Assembly (NCBI GenBank): GCA_037577475.1 | Contig: CM075188.1 | Span: 10,731,501 to 10,795,500 of the forward strand | Source of the DNA: Chaunax sp. Z400 | Taxonomy: Eukaryota > Chordata > Actinopteri > Lophiiformes > Chaunacidae | Direction: 5' to 3' | Length of the DNA: 64,000 nucleotides | Shown here: positions 1 to 14,600 of the stretch, piece after piece | Position numbering within the stretch: the stretch's first letter is position 1 | Layout of the letters: every line of letters begins with the position of its first letter | Notes under the pieces: model-generated | Told to the model about the DNA's origin: nothing | What the model saw: the letters and a program-made list of their open reading frames with translations, nothing else | Databases searched by the model: none | Translations under genes and position numbers: made by a program

Positions 1-3000
1 TTACAGAGGACGAACACGCTTTCAATTAATCCATATATAAAGAAAAATACCTTTGAACAAGTAGTCATATTCATCATCTCGAGTTCCCATTGTAGTGGAG
101 TAGTTTTTATACTTTTTAAGTACTTTCCCACAAACAACAACAACCCTTCTCACCGGCAGCTAGTAGGCACCGCCTTCAAAGGAAGCAAACAAGCACATGA
201 GTTTAGGAACCTCGTTGTCGACCAATCGGAAATGCTCCTATATTGACTGACAAATACAATGACTAATCATTTGCTTCTTTTAAAAAAGTCGACCAATCAT
301 CATTCGCATTAGGAAACAAGACAAGGTTTTACACCCTTTGTTCTCTGTGGTTCTACGCCCTGTGACTTCTTCTAGATTGCGCAATAAGCATTTTATTGTG
401 TATTACTCACAGTTTTCTGGTGGGAGAGAACACTAGAATTAGGACATTAAATATTTATTTCAGCTATATGCTTAAAAATATATATTTTACACAGGGATGT
501 ATACATAATTCAGTTTCAGAAAAAATGATGGCATCAACCTATTTGGGAAAAGCAGATCATCTATTGTACCTCCCAACAACCAAACAACCTAAGTGGGTCT
601 ATGGCAAAAAAACAATACACAAGGAATAGTAATTAGTCCTAACTATGATGTAATTCCACTGTTAATGAAGCAACTTATTAAGTAATGTTATTGTCCATTT
701 GTTCAACGTGTTCCACCTCATTCTCCGTCAGTGGACATATACACTAGAACAGTAAACTGTCTTATTGGCAGACTCGGGTCTCTTGTACATAAGTGGTGTG
801 CCCCAACTGAGATTGCTCATGAGAGATTTATTCATCAGTGTTCCTTAAATTCCAGGGAAAGATGGATTGTCTGGTTGTCTTATTGGTGTCGTTTGTTGCA
901 GAGAACGGACCCTTGGAGGTTCTTCACCTCGTGACCAGACTTTGCCAAATTCAAGAGATGTCTGTCCCACTAACAGAGAGTTCAGATCACATACAGCAGT
1001 AATTGTGTGGACAAATGATGGTGAAACAATCCAATATGTGCCACTGTTAGTTATTAAGGATATTTTAGATTTTCTATTATTGTTTTATAGAAACCTATCG
1101 ATATGAATGCCATACTCGGTGGTCAAATGGACAAAAACAGAAGGTACAGTATAATTACATATTTGCTTCACATCTTTTGTTTATACATTTTGTTATACTC
1201 AGTCATAGTCTACTCATATGACTCTTGTGACTCATTAACTCAGTCGTAGGAGTTCATCATTAACAAGTGAAAGCAGCTGTATCCCAATCAAAAGTCATTG
1301 GTCCAAAATAAATGACTCATTTCCATTTCACAGTAGATGTCTTGATTACAAGGAATCATTCAAAATATTATGACATTATCTCAATGGACAATTCATAGAA
1401 CTGCTTTATTTTTGTATTCATTCAGATTGAGTCCAAACACACACACACATACAGCCATCTATTTATCCTCACGTATAAATAGATGAATATACACAGATAT
1501 ACATAAATACACATTTCTGATATGCATATTCATTTTGAAATCATGCTTTGTCTCTGTAAAGGAATCTCCCTATTGGATGAGGGCACACAGCGATTTGAAA
1601 ACACATACACAACACAACTGAACAATTGGGAGAGTCCCTATTGATTTGCATGTACAGTAAAACCCACCACTCTGTCATTGTTGGATATCTTACAAAGAAA
1701 CAGCTGTGGTTTATGACCATAAATATACAGCATCTGCATTTGAATAAACACACTGAAGAATATGGGATTGCAATCATTTCTTGCCTAGCAGCAAAAATAA
1801 AACCAAATAAAAATAATATTCTCCAATTCAAATGGAAAATATATTTGTATATCTTTATATATGTATTTATAAATTTATGTACACATTCTCAGGAACACAA
1901 CTATGAGAGAGAAAAATAAATACAACAGCATGACTGAAAAAATATAAACAATAGGTCTACATGTAAAATTTATCAATAAGGCAATAAAAACTTAAAAGCT
2001 TGACTGTACGAAATATTGCTGCTATGGTCTCCATGTGATGAACAACAGCAAACTGATTACAACTGGCCACTGCACATCATTAGAATGATTTCTATTTTAC
2101 AAAGTCTGACATTGATGTGTCCTCCCTCACACACTATCACACATAGAAACATAGCAACCAACTGAGAAAACTGCTTCTGAAGTCGATTAAAACAAGTTAG
2201 TTGAACGTAAGTCTTACTTGAGATTTCTAAGATGTCAGCCACAGACAGACTACAGTAAACACTACAATGACTGTGATTGACTTCACCAACACACACACGT
2301 TTGATAATCCCAACATAAATGGTGCCTAAATATCAGCCCGTGTGAGCAGAAATGAAGATAACGTGATGTTATGTCTGTTTGGCCTCCATCACTAATTCAT
2401 CTTCAGCTCCTCATTTACAAACTGTTGTGTCTCACTGAGTCAACACTGCAACGAACTGTGTTCATTCACATATACAGACAACAGGTACGATATTGACCTC
2501 AAATATTACAACTGATGTTCTGCATCTAAAAACATTTGAAATGTCCAGTCAGTAGATTTCTTATTGTGAGGAGGTGAGGCGATCAACTACACTGATATGC
2601 AGACATTTTTTCCCCCCAAGTAATAAAAAATGAAGATATGAAATTTTGTTGTTACAAATGATTTGTGGGCATCTGTCGAAAGATAGGATAACACTGGAAG
2701 ACATTGTAATGATGTGAATCTCATTAAGATGACAATGTCTGCTGCCTTTGTGTTGCAATTAATGCCTTCAGTTTTGAAGACGAGAATCAACAAGCATCAG
2801 GTATTTAAGAAGAAGTAGTAACACTGACCTTACACGACAAACACATGATGTAAAAAAGAAAACTATGAAACTACTAAAAAAGCTGCAGTAATGTGAAATA
2901 ATCAAAACAAAAATTTAAATTCTTTGGATGCAAAAGAAACATTTAAGCATTGAGTGAAAACGTACTAATGACAGTAAGGAATTAGAACGGTGAATTAGAG

Positions 3001-5495
3001 TACGCTACAAAGAAAATAAATAAAAGTTCATAACAGTAAAGCAGCAGAAGAAAAGCTTAGAAATAAAAAATGTGGCTAAAAACATTTGATATAAATAATA
3101 AATAAATATGCTGTGAATGAAACACTTTCTGATCACTGTATATATTCGCTAAAGGAAAAATGATGTTTTAATTCTTCCCTCTATAAACAAGACAGCAAGT
3201 ATTCACTACTGGAAATGTGAGGATAGCAGAAACTCCAGATGTTGTTTTGACTGGCCGAATGATAGTTATCATTGTAACTTCAGTTCTATGAGCACAGGCA
3301 GAGCCTTCCGCCACCACAATCTTGACCACTCACTGAGCACACTGAAATCTGAATGTGGCCAGGTAGACATCACATGTCCTGTTTCTCTGCCACCAGTTGT
3401 CATGAGAGGGAACAACAGCAACGCAGCCAGTACCAAGGAAGGTCGGTGGGCTTGTCCTGATCGGCCAAGTTTGAGTGTGCGGCTGTGCAGGAGTGAGTGG
3501 GAAAGTCTGTAGAGCATGTTGGAGGGCTGTGCTTGTGTGAAGTAGAACATACTCTACAAAATGTATTTACCTCACTTGTAAGTAATCATACTTTATGTCT
3601 ATTGACATTAAATAATAATGTTCTGCTGAACAGTGTCGTTTATTTTGATTTAATGTTGTAAGACAATAAAACATGAAAACTTCGGGGGTGAGCTCGTACG
3701 GTCTTTAAAGTAAAACACTACAGCTGTATACACACTACTGTATGTCACACAGACACATTAGTATTAACTTGATGTCATTTTCATTTGTCAAGGGTGAAAG
3801 GCGGGCGCAGTTGTATCAGTGATGTCATCACTGCCAAGATTATTTCCCCCCCTCTCTGGTGCTGAAGTCAGCCCCTCGGTGTGTTCAGTTTTTGTATGCC
3901 TGTTTAAAATCCTGGTTCAGACAGAGATCCTGCTGCTACCGCTACGTTCTGGACCTCAGACTGTCGAGTCCTCTCGGCTGAGACGTTCTCTCCACTCTGC
4001 TGGAGAACAGGGTTTACTGTTGGAGACAGACAGACAGACAGAGTGAATGAATGAAGAAGAGTGTAAACAGCATGCACATTTTCATTTCGCCAGGGATGTG
4101 AAATTTGTATCTTCTCATACATTACTCCCTAGTAGTAATAGCGAAACAGGGAGCCGGCTAATAAAAGCGCTTTTATAAAATGAAGAGAAATCTCATGCAC
4201 ATTGACACCCAAGGCAGTAAAACTCAGAGAAAGTGTAGACGTATTAATGTGTTACACACCAACGTGATGACAGAGTGTGAGATTTTAGCACGACCAGTCT
4301 GACTGGTGTGAGTTTGCTATCATTAACTTCACATCTAATATCTTCTGTGGATTTAGTGGAATATCTGGGATCAACTAAACGCTGTAAAGTATACATTTCT
4401 TGAGCTTTTTTTCAGTATCACGGGCAGAATTCTAGTCAAATCCTGGCCTCTGGTGTATTAAAGCTTACTTTGTTCCCTCTTCTCCAGCTGTCATGCGTGT
4501 TGCAACCAGATGTCATTTATAACTTGTAGCAGAGGGCGAAGTCTTTCTAAATGTCGGCAGCAGTGTAGAATTACTTTAAAAAAGAAAATGAAGGAACGGC
4601 CAGTTGTTTTCAGCAACATGTACACGGAACAGGTATTAAGTTAAAATACATATCAATATTCTTTTACATCTTGCTTCACACAATTCTACCAAAATGAAAT
4701 CGTTATTGAGTGACTTAAACAGGAGTGTCAGCAGAAAACTTGCTTTGGCACATCCCTGGTGTAAAAAAATGTGTCAGAGAAAATGAAAAAGGAAAAAAGA
4801 ACCAATGGTTGATGACACCTAATCAGAGCATGGGGTACAGTAGAGTATGGGCAAATGCTGCTTACACTGAATGAAGACAGGCAGCCGAAATTTTAACCTC
4901 TGAAGAAAAATAGTCGGAGCCAAATGATGTCATTTCACATTTAACTCCACACTCTTATAACTTTGATTGTCACATTATTCTGTCTGGGGTAAGAACCTTT
5001 AACGTGTACATTTTAACACTGAAATTAAACTAAAATGCTGAAAATGTATATATTGTGGCATAAAAGACACACAGAATCAAAATGATGTCCATGTTCTGTA
5101 AGCTGTGACTCCCTTGTGAGTGTCATGTACACATCTTTGGTTGTGAGTTGTGAGAGGTTGGTGATGCGTAAGGCTTCACACAGGCCGATGCATTAACGTG
5201 ACTCCGTAAAACTCTGAGCAGCTTGTTGTTGGAGGGACACAGAATGGCTGATCGTGGACTGCATGGCCATGCAAGCTAGAAGTGACCACTTTCACCCACT
5301 TATCAAGGAGGAATGGATGCTGTAATGTCAGGATGGGTTTCTGGATGCAAAGCAAAGATGGACTTTAGAACCTGAGAAGCTCGTTTTACAATGATAAACC
5401 AATCCTTTCCATCTATGTCACCACCAAACACAACTGATTTTAATCCTTGTCTGCGAGATTTTCCTGTTCTTAGTATTTAGGTGTCTCTCACTTAC
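1..5495. other. Non-coding flank / possible pip5k1c 3' UTR
   Basis: AT-rich sequence on the 3' side of the last pip5k1c exon I can recognise. The open frames here are all short, start at chance ATGs and show no protein family I know. Part of the stretch is probably the long 3' UTR of pip5k1c, whose stop codon I could not place. Several AATAAA-like signals exist on the minus strand (for example TTTATT on the plus strand at 3639-3644), but none can be tied to a transcript from sequence alone. Only small simple repeats are present, such as a CA tract near 1437-1449 and a short GACA run near 4027-4042. Confidence 0.4.
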
Positions 5496-5585
5496 TGTCT
5501 CTCTTTCCCAATCCCCTTCTGGCAGGGCCTTAGACTCTGAGCCATAGTGTAGCGGAGAGTACACCCAGGTCCTGTCCTCTGGAGG
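5496..5585 (-). CDS. pip5k1c: pip5k1c talin-binding tail exon
   Basis: This 30-codon exon, phase 0 at both ends, begins [19 protein letters not shown] and ends at a near-perfect donor (ACA then GTAAGTGAG). In mammals the exon with WVYSPLHYS defines the 90-kDa splice form; the Trp-Val-Tyr-Ser-Pro-Leu core binds the talin FERM domain and sends the kinase to focal adhesions and synapses. The core is intact here. The last residues, including a WERET ending, do not resemble the mammalian ending ESDT. The acceptor is preceded by GTAAAAACAG, so its pyrimidine tract is poor, which fits regulated inclusion. Confidence 0.85.
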
Positions 5586-7356
5586 CTGTTTTTACACACC
5601 CACCACAGCAGAGGGGGACAGAGGAAAGGCCAGAGGCACAGAGACAAGCAGCAGGGGCAGGCAGGAGAAAGACAGGAGATCACGGCAGAAGAAAAGACAA
5701 GACAGGAAATGAAAATTAGGGATGCATATAGGAGGAAATGTTGCTGAGAGACATCGCAAAGTGTGAGTTTGACAAATCAAGTGAGTGTAAAAAATATTAA
5801 AAGTGTTAAAAAAGATGTGTTAATCTTTTGGCAGCTATGAGACTTGGAACATAGAGATGACAATTTGGGCAAATAACAGGTTGAATCAGTATGGAGGAGT
5901 GCATTAAGCATGTCAGTATTATGATGAGTTTTACTGATGTGTTAGTAGTTTTGCCCCATCCAGACTAGCTCCTGGGACGCAAAGTAAAGTTTACAGACTG
6001 AGGTATGAGTCGCTGCATCAGCCCAGAGGGGAGGATGAGGCGTGGGATTGAGCAGGTGGGAATGGGAAGAAAAGCCAGGATGCCGGGACAGTCAGACAGA
6101 GAATGCATCCTCGGTCAAAGCAATACACAAGAACAGAATGTGTTTATTTTCCTTTCCAACAAGCAGAAGCGCTCTTTGCATAATGTCTGTAAAAGCTTCG
6201 GTACGTTCTTTTGTTGCTGAGGGTACCGGCTCTTTAAGACAGGGAAGCAGCTGCAGCACGGTATGTTGGCCATGGAGACGGAGGTGGCGTGGGTTGATGC
6301 GAAACACACATATGTACTCACTCACACAATCACACACACACACACACACGCGCGCAAAGCTCAGCACATTGGAGCAAACATGCCATCCAGACAGGTGCAA
6401 AGGGGGATGAGGCAGGCTGTCAGTGAGTGAGGAAACAAATGGACGTTTATAATAGGATGAATGCAAGAGTAACAGGAAGATAATCTGTCACATAAGAAGT
6501 CTTCTGTCCTCCCACACTTCATTTTCTTTGCTATGGGGAGAGTAGATATTGTTTTCTAGTTCCAAGAAAATTTCAAAAACACCTACAGTGGAAAAAATCC
6601 CACGAAGCTGCAGAAAACATTGTTTCCTCTTAACACCGAAATCATGTCCATTAAACCAACAGCAATGTGCTCAGGACTAATCTAGTCTAATACCAGGACA
6701 GGGACCACGTAGAAGACTACTCATCATCTGACTCACTTCTCTTACTGGCCAAACAGTCTGTTTTTTCTTCCTCTGCCAAAGAGGAGAGACCACCCAGGTC
6801 CTCCCATCAGGAAACTGACAACAACAGGGGGAATGTAACACCGAGACAAACACAAGGAGATATGAAAAGATGAAGATGGAAAGGATAGACGATTAAAAAC
6901 ATGATGAAAAAAACAAGCATGCTGAGGTGAATATGGAAAAGATTGTCCTGTGTGTAACCCAGCAGACACACTGAGTCAGTAGTGACAGATAAATTCACAA
7001 GTCTGTGTTCATCCCTCCTTCCACAAAACACACTGCCGTCTCACCACTTCTATTATGACTCCAGAGGACGACCACATGACAGAGAAAAAAAAGATAAGGA
7101 AGAGGGAGAAGGTTAGAGAAAGACCAGAACACGGGGGAGAAAAAGAATCACAAAAAGATGGAACAGAGGGAGGTGAAAATTATCAAATAAAATGGGGGGA
7201 AAGAACAGAAGAGGGTGGAGGCGAAGAGGTGAAGATGAGGGAGAGCAGACGAAAGAAGAGCAACAATCTGGTGTGGAGGACATGGTGAAAGAGAGCAGGG
7301 AATCATGAAAAGTGAGCGTGGAAACTGCTGATAATGGCTGAATAATGTAGTCACGA

Positions 7357-7414
<58 letters not shown>

Positions 7415-10400
7415 CACACACACACACGTACACACACGCACACACACGCACACGCACGCACACACTCGCACACACACACACGTACACACACACACGTACA
7501 CACACACACACACACACACACGTACACACACACACACACGCGCGCGCTCTTTGTGTTTCCTGAGCAATCATTGCAATCTCACAGAGAAATCCTGTGTTGC
7601 CTTTGCCAGGCGAGGATCTACATCATCACACATGCAGCCATCTCTTGTATTAAAAGCATAATCCCTGCCCCCTTTCTCGGAAACATACTGTGTAAATTAA
7701 AGCTCTGAAGAAACAGTCCCTCAGTTCTGACTGGATGCTCCTGCAGTTTGTGCAGAGTTAAACCCAGGCAAGAATTTATGTTGTTGTGTATTAAAATGTA
7801 CTCTGCTAACAAGTCATTGAGAGCCACTAGGACTAAAATCTAATCTATTTTGATTCTCTTGCAAAAGCTCCAGGCAGAGAGCCCTAGTGTCATTGTAATG
7901 GTGCACAATAAGAAATAAGAATAAACGATGAGAAAGCTGGTCAGGAAAGCTCAACAGACATGTTTAGCTTTAAAGGGGTATGTGCTTTACTGAGTGTCAT
8001 TCTAGTTGTTCCTTTTTTATTTTTATGGACAAACACTTGAAACATTTAAAGTGATGATGATGATGATGGAGACAGCAGAGCACAAAGCATGACAGACAGC
8101 TGACTGAGCGACACTTTAGAGATGCTGACGGTTTAAATGTGCCTTACTCCATATACATAAGTGGAGTCTTCATACTTTAGTGTGGGTCTTTGTTTCAGCA
8201 GCAGATGAACCTACTTTAACTTGAACTTACTCCCAGCCTGTTTCTATGTAGTTACACTTTAGAATTTGTGCAGTGTCACCTCATGTAGAGCTACAGACCT
8301 CCTGCTGCTGTGTAAAGAGTGCGTCCCCTCCTTTTGAAGCCGGTCAGATGAGAGGGCTGTTACATAACTGATGGGAGGGAGCCAACCAACCTGTTGGCCA
8401 GTAGGATTTCTCATGCCACCTGGGGAGGGTGTTTGATTCCTGATAGGAGTGGGAGCAACTCTGTTCACTGACACCACTCACCATCCTCCACCTGACCCTC
8501 ATACATTCATTTATAGCCCTGTTTTTGAGGACAATTAGACCTGCCAACACGACGCTATCTGATGATAGCTGGTTGCTTTTAGTAAGACAATCCTGCAGAC
8601 TGAACAAACGCTAACTGCAAAAGCTTCATTCCTTATTCACACAAAACGAGCTGCTGAGTTTGTGTGTGGCTTTGTGGACGATCATATAAGACATGAACTG
8701 CAAAGTTTTGTTGACATGCTACTATCAATATGCGCTATGCAAACACTCCAAACCAGTGTGCATACTGCAATACACTGTGCATTGAAGAAATAGTTCGACA
8801 CAATATGCTTATTTGGTTTCTTCCCTAGTTAGATGAGAAGATTGATACCACTCTCATGTCTGTACACTAAATAGGAAGCCAGCAGGCTGTTAGCTTAGCT
8901 TAGCATAAAGTCAGGAAATGGATGTCGAAGTATTCCTTTGACTGAATGCACCACACACTGCAAGCAATAACTGCACACACTCATATTGCCATACCAGCCT
9001 GAGTCGCTACATCCTTGAGTCAACGCCTCTGTAGGAGAGCAACATATAGCTCAGTCCTTTACCTTATGATCATAAATACATTGTTTATCATACATGTACC
9101 TCATATTGGCCGATGCATACTGATGCTGATTACACATTTAAAACGGTTAAATAACAATGTCAAACTCAAACAGATGAAAAGTTATGGGAGCTAGTCCTAG
9201 CCTGAACTGTGCCTGCTTTTGTTTTAACAGGGATATCAACTAAAGTAATCTAAAACTGCACATGTATGTATATGTCTGTGTGTGTAAGGCTTTACTCACA
9301 AAGTAGATATCTGTGATTGGCACATCGTCATCATCATCACCGGAAGCCTGGCTGGTGCACCCTGAGCCGGACATCTGGCTGGCCCTGTCTGCCTCCACCA
9401 CCACCACCCTGGGACTAGATGGGCTGTCCTTGGCTGCCCCAGGGGAAGAAAGAGCAGCTGTGGCAGATGAGGAGGCTGCTTCGGGTGTCGATGAAGAGCT
9501 GGAAGGCGCTGCTGCTGCGGCGGCGGCATCAGGAGCCTCGTCACCAGCTACTTCCTGAACCTCACTGACGGAAGATGGAAATGGGTTTGTTAGAGACTCA
9601 CCAATAATGCTTGGGGGGGGGGGATGTATACAGGAGGTGTAATGTTACCATGGCTTCTGATACAAGTCATTATTATAAAGGCTCCATGTGGTTTACAAAA
9701 TTAACAACCTGGATGCCCTCACCTGGGGGTTTTCTAGAAAAACTGAGTATGAGCTTTTTAAAATGTGGTGTGAAAACAGAGCATTTCGAGGCGACATGAG
9801 GAGGGAAATTATTGCTTCTTCTTGTATTCTTGCTCGACTGATCTTTTGATGGTCCTGATCTCATTTTCAGTACCATCTTTATCAGCCTTGTGACGGCAGA
9901 AAAACTTAGCCTATATGCCGCGAGTGAAAGGTCACAAGAACACAAGAATCTAATTCAAAGTCAGCTGATCCTGTATATAAGCTTTATGAAACCTCGTGAG
10001 AACATGTGGCACATAAACAAAGTTGACAACGTGGTGTGCATAACACCAGGCCTTCTGATGGTCTATTTGTCACAATAATTATACCGTTTTTAATGAAGAG
10101 ACATCCTGTTTACTGGCATTACTTTGACAGTTTTACAGAAAAAAAATATCATTTTAAGGAAGACTACATGTTTTGTAATAGCATAATGTATGGCATTGAA
10201 GGCTAAATTGGTATTTTGGTAAAAGGGAGCACGCAAAAGTAACCTAGTTAAGTGGTTTAGAAAAAACCCTGCTCACACACAGACACACACATCAGTTGCC
10301 ACTGATTGAGTCACTTGCCATAAGCCACTCTCCTGCTGCAGAGCTGAGGAACAGGACCAAGCTATTAGATAAAACAGGCTCCAGCTAAAATTCAACAGCT

Positions 10401-11640
10401 GTGTGTGTGTGTGTGTGTGGGTGTTTATCTGCTTAAGCTCTAAGATTTGCCAGCTGGCAGAGTGCTGCCACAATCCTTTATTGTTCCTGTCCAGATCCTA
10501 AACTATTAAGGAGGATTGGGGCACATCCACATTGCTTCCTCAGCTCCTGTGTTTGAGCTTTGCTCCACCAGATAAAAAGCCCAGAAGTTAGCTGCTGAGG
10601 CAAAAAAGAGGAGTTGGCATCTCCAAGGGAGCCCTGATTGGCTGAACAAATGAGGGGGCAGGATAAGGGTTGCCATCTCATTAACTTAATTTAGATACAT
10701 CTTAAAACTGTACATATACTGTATCAGTGTCTCTCACTATATCAGACTCCCAATCTTCCATTTGCTGCCGTTCTCTCACCCCCACCCCCCCCACCCCCCA
10801 AAAAAGTGTTCATACATTATAATTCAACTGATCTTCTCTCCGTGTCTTTTTTATCCAACCGTCTTCTCATTCCCTTTTCTCCAATTCATCCCTCTTCCCC
10901 CACACCCTTCCAACCAATTCTCCTGCTGCAGGTGAGTTGGAAGCAGCCGTGAGGCGTGGGCACAGTCAGATGGTTCATTCTGTCGCCTGTCACCGTCTCA
11001 GCTGCTCTCACCACCCTCCTCCCTCATCCCAGACCGGCTCCTTCCACACCCTCGGGCCATATGTCTCGCCACTGCCTTCTCAGCATCCGACCAAATTATT
11101 AATTTAGTCTGCCTCGCTAATCACACAGTGATACTAACCTGAGTATAAATGTGAAGCCCAATGCCATGCCAAGTGTTTTAGTGTGTGATTTTTGAAGTAA
11201 GTCTCCCCTGCTGATTTTCCTTTTTGATGCAGGTTCCCTTGTCAAAGAAAGCAAAAACACCAAACCAATTAACTTTAGTTAAAAACCAGGTTAGACAGCA
11301 AAGTGTCAGGTCATTGCTGCATTATGGGAGCAACCCTAGGCCTGCAGGCTTTGTGCCCGACTGACCTACTTCTACTGTCTGGTTCCCCCATATCAGAGAT
11401 CCTTCGACCCCCTGTCTGCCTCACAATGTCACACACAAAAAAAACAACACACATTGCTCATACACACAGCACAACTTTACATGCCTGTGTGCACTCTCTC
11501 ATAACCTGATTACTGTAGAGTAGGTGTCTGCTCCACTTAGTGCCTGCAGCATTTAGCTGTCGATAACAAGGGAACCAAGAGTCCTATAAACAAATGAGTC
11601 AAGCTGCTCTCAGTGTTCATCTGTGCGCCATGTTAGAAAC

Positions 11641-11671
<31 letters not shown>

Positions 11672-14600
11672 CAGATGAGGTGCGCTACAGCTGTCTGAGC
11701 CCAGGTGAGACACATGACAGCATGTTATTTATAGAGCTGACTCATATTGATGATTGGGGTCATGAAGGACTCATTGAAGCTCTGCAGCTTATCTATCCTG
11801 TTGGGGTCACATAGACCGTTTAAGCTCTTCAGTCATCATTTCAGGGTTTCTGTTCAATTTAAGACTTTGAAAGACCTTTTTAATACCATTATGGATGAGA
11901 TTTAAGCCCTATTTCACATCCATATATGCCGGATAGGAAGGACTATCAGAGTCCCAGTTACAAAGTAAATCAATGTACTCACAGAACTGTGCGTACACAA
12001 TAATCTGTTTGTATGTGTGTTTGTGTGTGAAGATGATTTGATAGACAAAACAGAAAAAAAGATGAATCATTGTTCAAACTAATTTTGATGTGATGTGTGA
12101 TGGAAGCATTTTAATGAGCATTGTTGAAGTAGTGTTAAATAAACATTTAGGACCTACCTAAACATATTACAGGCCTCCTGTGTAACATATTATAGAATTT
12201 TTAAGGCCTGAAATTCAGATGATCAAATCTTAGACTTTTAAGACCCTGTGGAAATGCAATCACTTACAAAAGGACGTACATGTACGTATCACGGATCTAT
12301 TTATGCTCTTTCTGGTGAATATGGACACATAGATAATATTGTTTATGCTGCAAACTATGGCAACATGTTGCCGGACAAAAAAAGAGACATAATTATTTTA
12401 TTTATTTAAAACTTTTTGCTTTTTAAAAATAATTTCTGGGTCAAAAATTCAACAAATATTGGTTAGTTTGGATTTCTGTTGTGTAAGGAAGGATCTTTTA
12501 CTGTTACCATCCTTCACACATGCACCAGAAATAGAAAAGATGATACTGTATTGAACCACCAACAAAAGCACACGTTTTCAGAGTGCTATGCTAATACATT
12601 GTATAGACAAATATAGACAACTGACAGCTTGAAATCAGAGCCACATGGCTTAAAAGAGATTCCCATCGATTTGACACGTCTATTAGATTGTTGGACTCAT
12701 GATGGACGGTAAAAATCAACAGGAAATGTATTAATGTTTCCAAAGTTTTGAGACTGATCTTTCATGACACACAGATACCCACAGGTGAAAGTACATGAGA
12801 TCTACATAAAATGCATTTATCACTGACGATGTGACTTATTTGTTTCATTCAATAGATTACGTGACACGTTTTGATGCATGGTTTGATTTTAAAGATATTC
12901 CACATTACTATGAAATCACTGATTCTGTACAACATGGAGTGTGCCAGTGTGCTGTTGGTGTACCTGGATTCAAGTGCAGGCTGTAGAACAGAAATGGTGG
13001 GCTCACTGTCGTGTCTCTTCAGCTCCACCTCCACTGTGATGGTTTGCTGATCCTCCTCACACACACGCAGCTCCTCCTGGGTCCTGCACACAAACATAAC
13101 ATGCATAAAATAACACGCAGAGAGGAAATGAATCACATGTGCAAAACAAACACAGCCACATCTTAGCAACAGGGAGAAGAATGAGTCTACTCATTAACGC
13201 ACCGACCAACAGGATTACCTCACATTTTCTCCTCTACCCACCCACCACACCCAGAAAGGTCTGATGCTGTGAAAACCCTCTAAATGTTGTAAAAACAACT
13301 CAATAAAGCCGGCTGAAGTAAAGGTTTATGAAGTGAGAGTAGCATTCGTGTTCCCGACTCACCTCCCATCATGGCTGAGAGACTGGGTGTGCCTCCTGGA
13401 GACAGAAGACACAGTGTCAGTACAAGCTGTACATGGGAACTGCAGCAGCTAGCTGACATGCAGCACATTGGTGTGGCTCACATGAGTGACATAATGTGAA
13501 TTTTGAAAGTTTTTAGTCAGATTAACCAAACCAAAGAACGATGTTCTATGATGGAAACAAGACCTGTGAGCACAAAACACTGGAGTAGTTTGAAATAAAT
13601 GTTATGCTATTTGATAGCAACAGAGCTCGGATTGCAACAGATAGTGTGCGAGTGTGTGTGTGTGTTTTGGCACCTGTAGCGGGGGTGCTCGGCAGTGTCA
13701 GAGGGGGACCGCTCAGGGATAGATAGAGAGGTAGTGGAAGAGAGAGTGGTGGCAATTGATGCTGTGGTGGCCTCCTCAAATGATGGAGGAGTACATGGAA
13801 GATCTGCTCGCCCTGGAGGACACGTTCACACACAAAAGGAGACTGAGAAACATTTTCATTAAAGTGAAAACTCTCTCTTATACTCTGCAACGACCTGCAG
13901 ATGTTTCATTTTGGTAACATCTTCCTCTGTGAGTGGCCTCTGTTACCGTCATCTGTGTTTGTTGGGCTGCATTGCAGCATTGTACACAGGTGGTATTTAC
14001 CCTCATCCTCCAGCGTTGGGAAGCTGCGAGCTCCTCTCAGGTCGTAGATATTCTCGTCTCTCTCAGAGGGCAGCTGGCTGGCTGACCAGGCGGCACAGGG
14101 ACCAGCGCACTTGGGCACTGTCAACGACACACGACCCTTCTTGGATGGAGATGACTTCAGAGCTGAAGGACAATGAACATTTACATATCAAAGAGAGAAT
14201 TAGCATTAGTACAACTAAAAGGACTTTTTTTTAAAGTATTCATTGTCTTGAAAAGGGACGATAAAGAAAATTGCACAAGGATCAAATTGATGTTGAACTC
14301 TCACATGACCTAATAAGGAACTTAGCTACTGTATCCGATTTTCCTGACAAGGCTTAGCAGTTAAAAGAGACAAAAGCCTGGCATTGGAAATTTGTGCATG
14401 CGGCTCTCTCAGCACAGCCCCGTCTGACTATGTAAGGCAGTGTCCTCGTGCAAACTGAACTCACAGGAGCTCTTCTTGAAAACCGTGTTGCTCATGAACT
14501 TGAAGAACCTTTCTGCATAGAAGCCTGGCCGGTGGACAGATACGGTGTCCTGAGGGAGAGATGGAGAGATTAAGAAGACAAACAGTGCATGAATAAAATG

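Noticed and set aside
5160..5340. 55-codon minus-strand frame after an acceptor-like site, as a candidate last exon of pip5k1c
   Set aside because: In frame with the preceding exon but unlike any known tail of the family, and the acceptor is only moderate; not enough to annotate.
7113..7571. Open frames of 139-152 codons on the minus strand rich in Val-Cys
   Set aside because: They are translations of the CA microsatellite and its flanks, with no other content.
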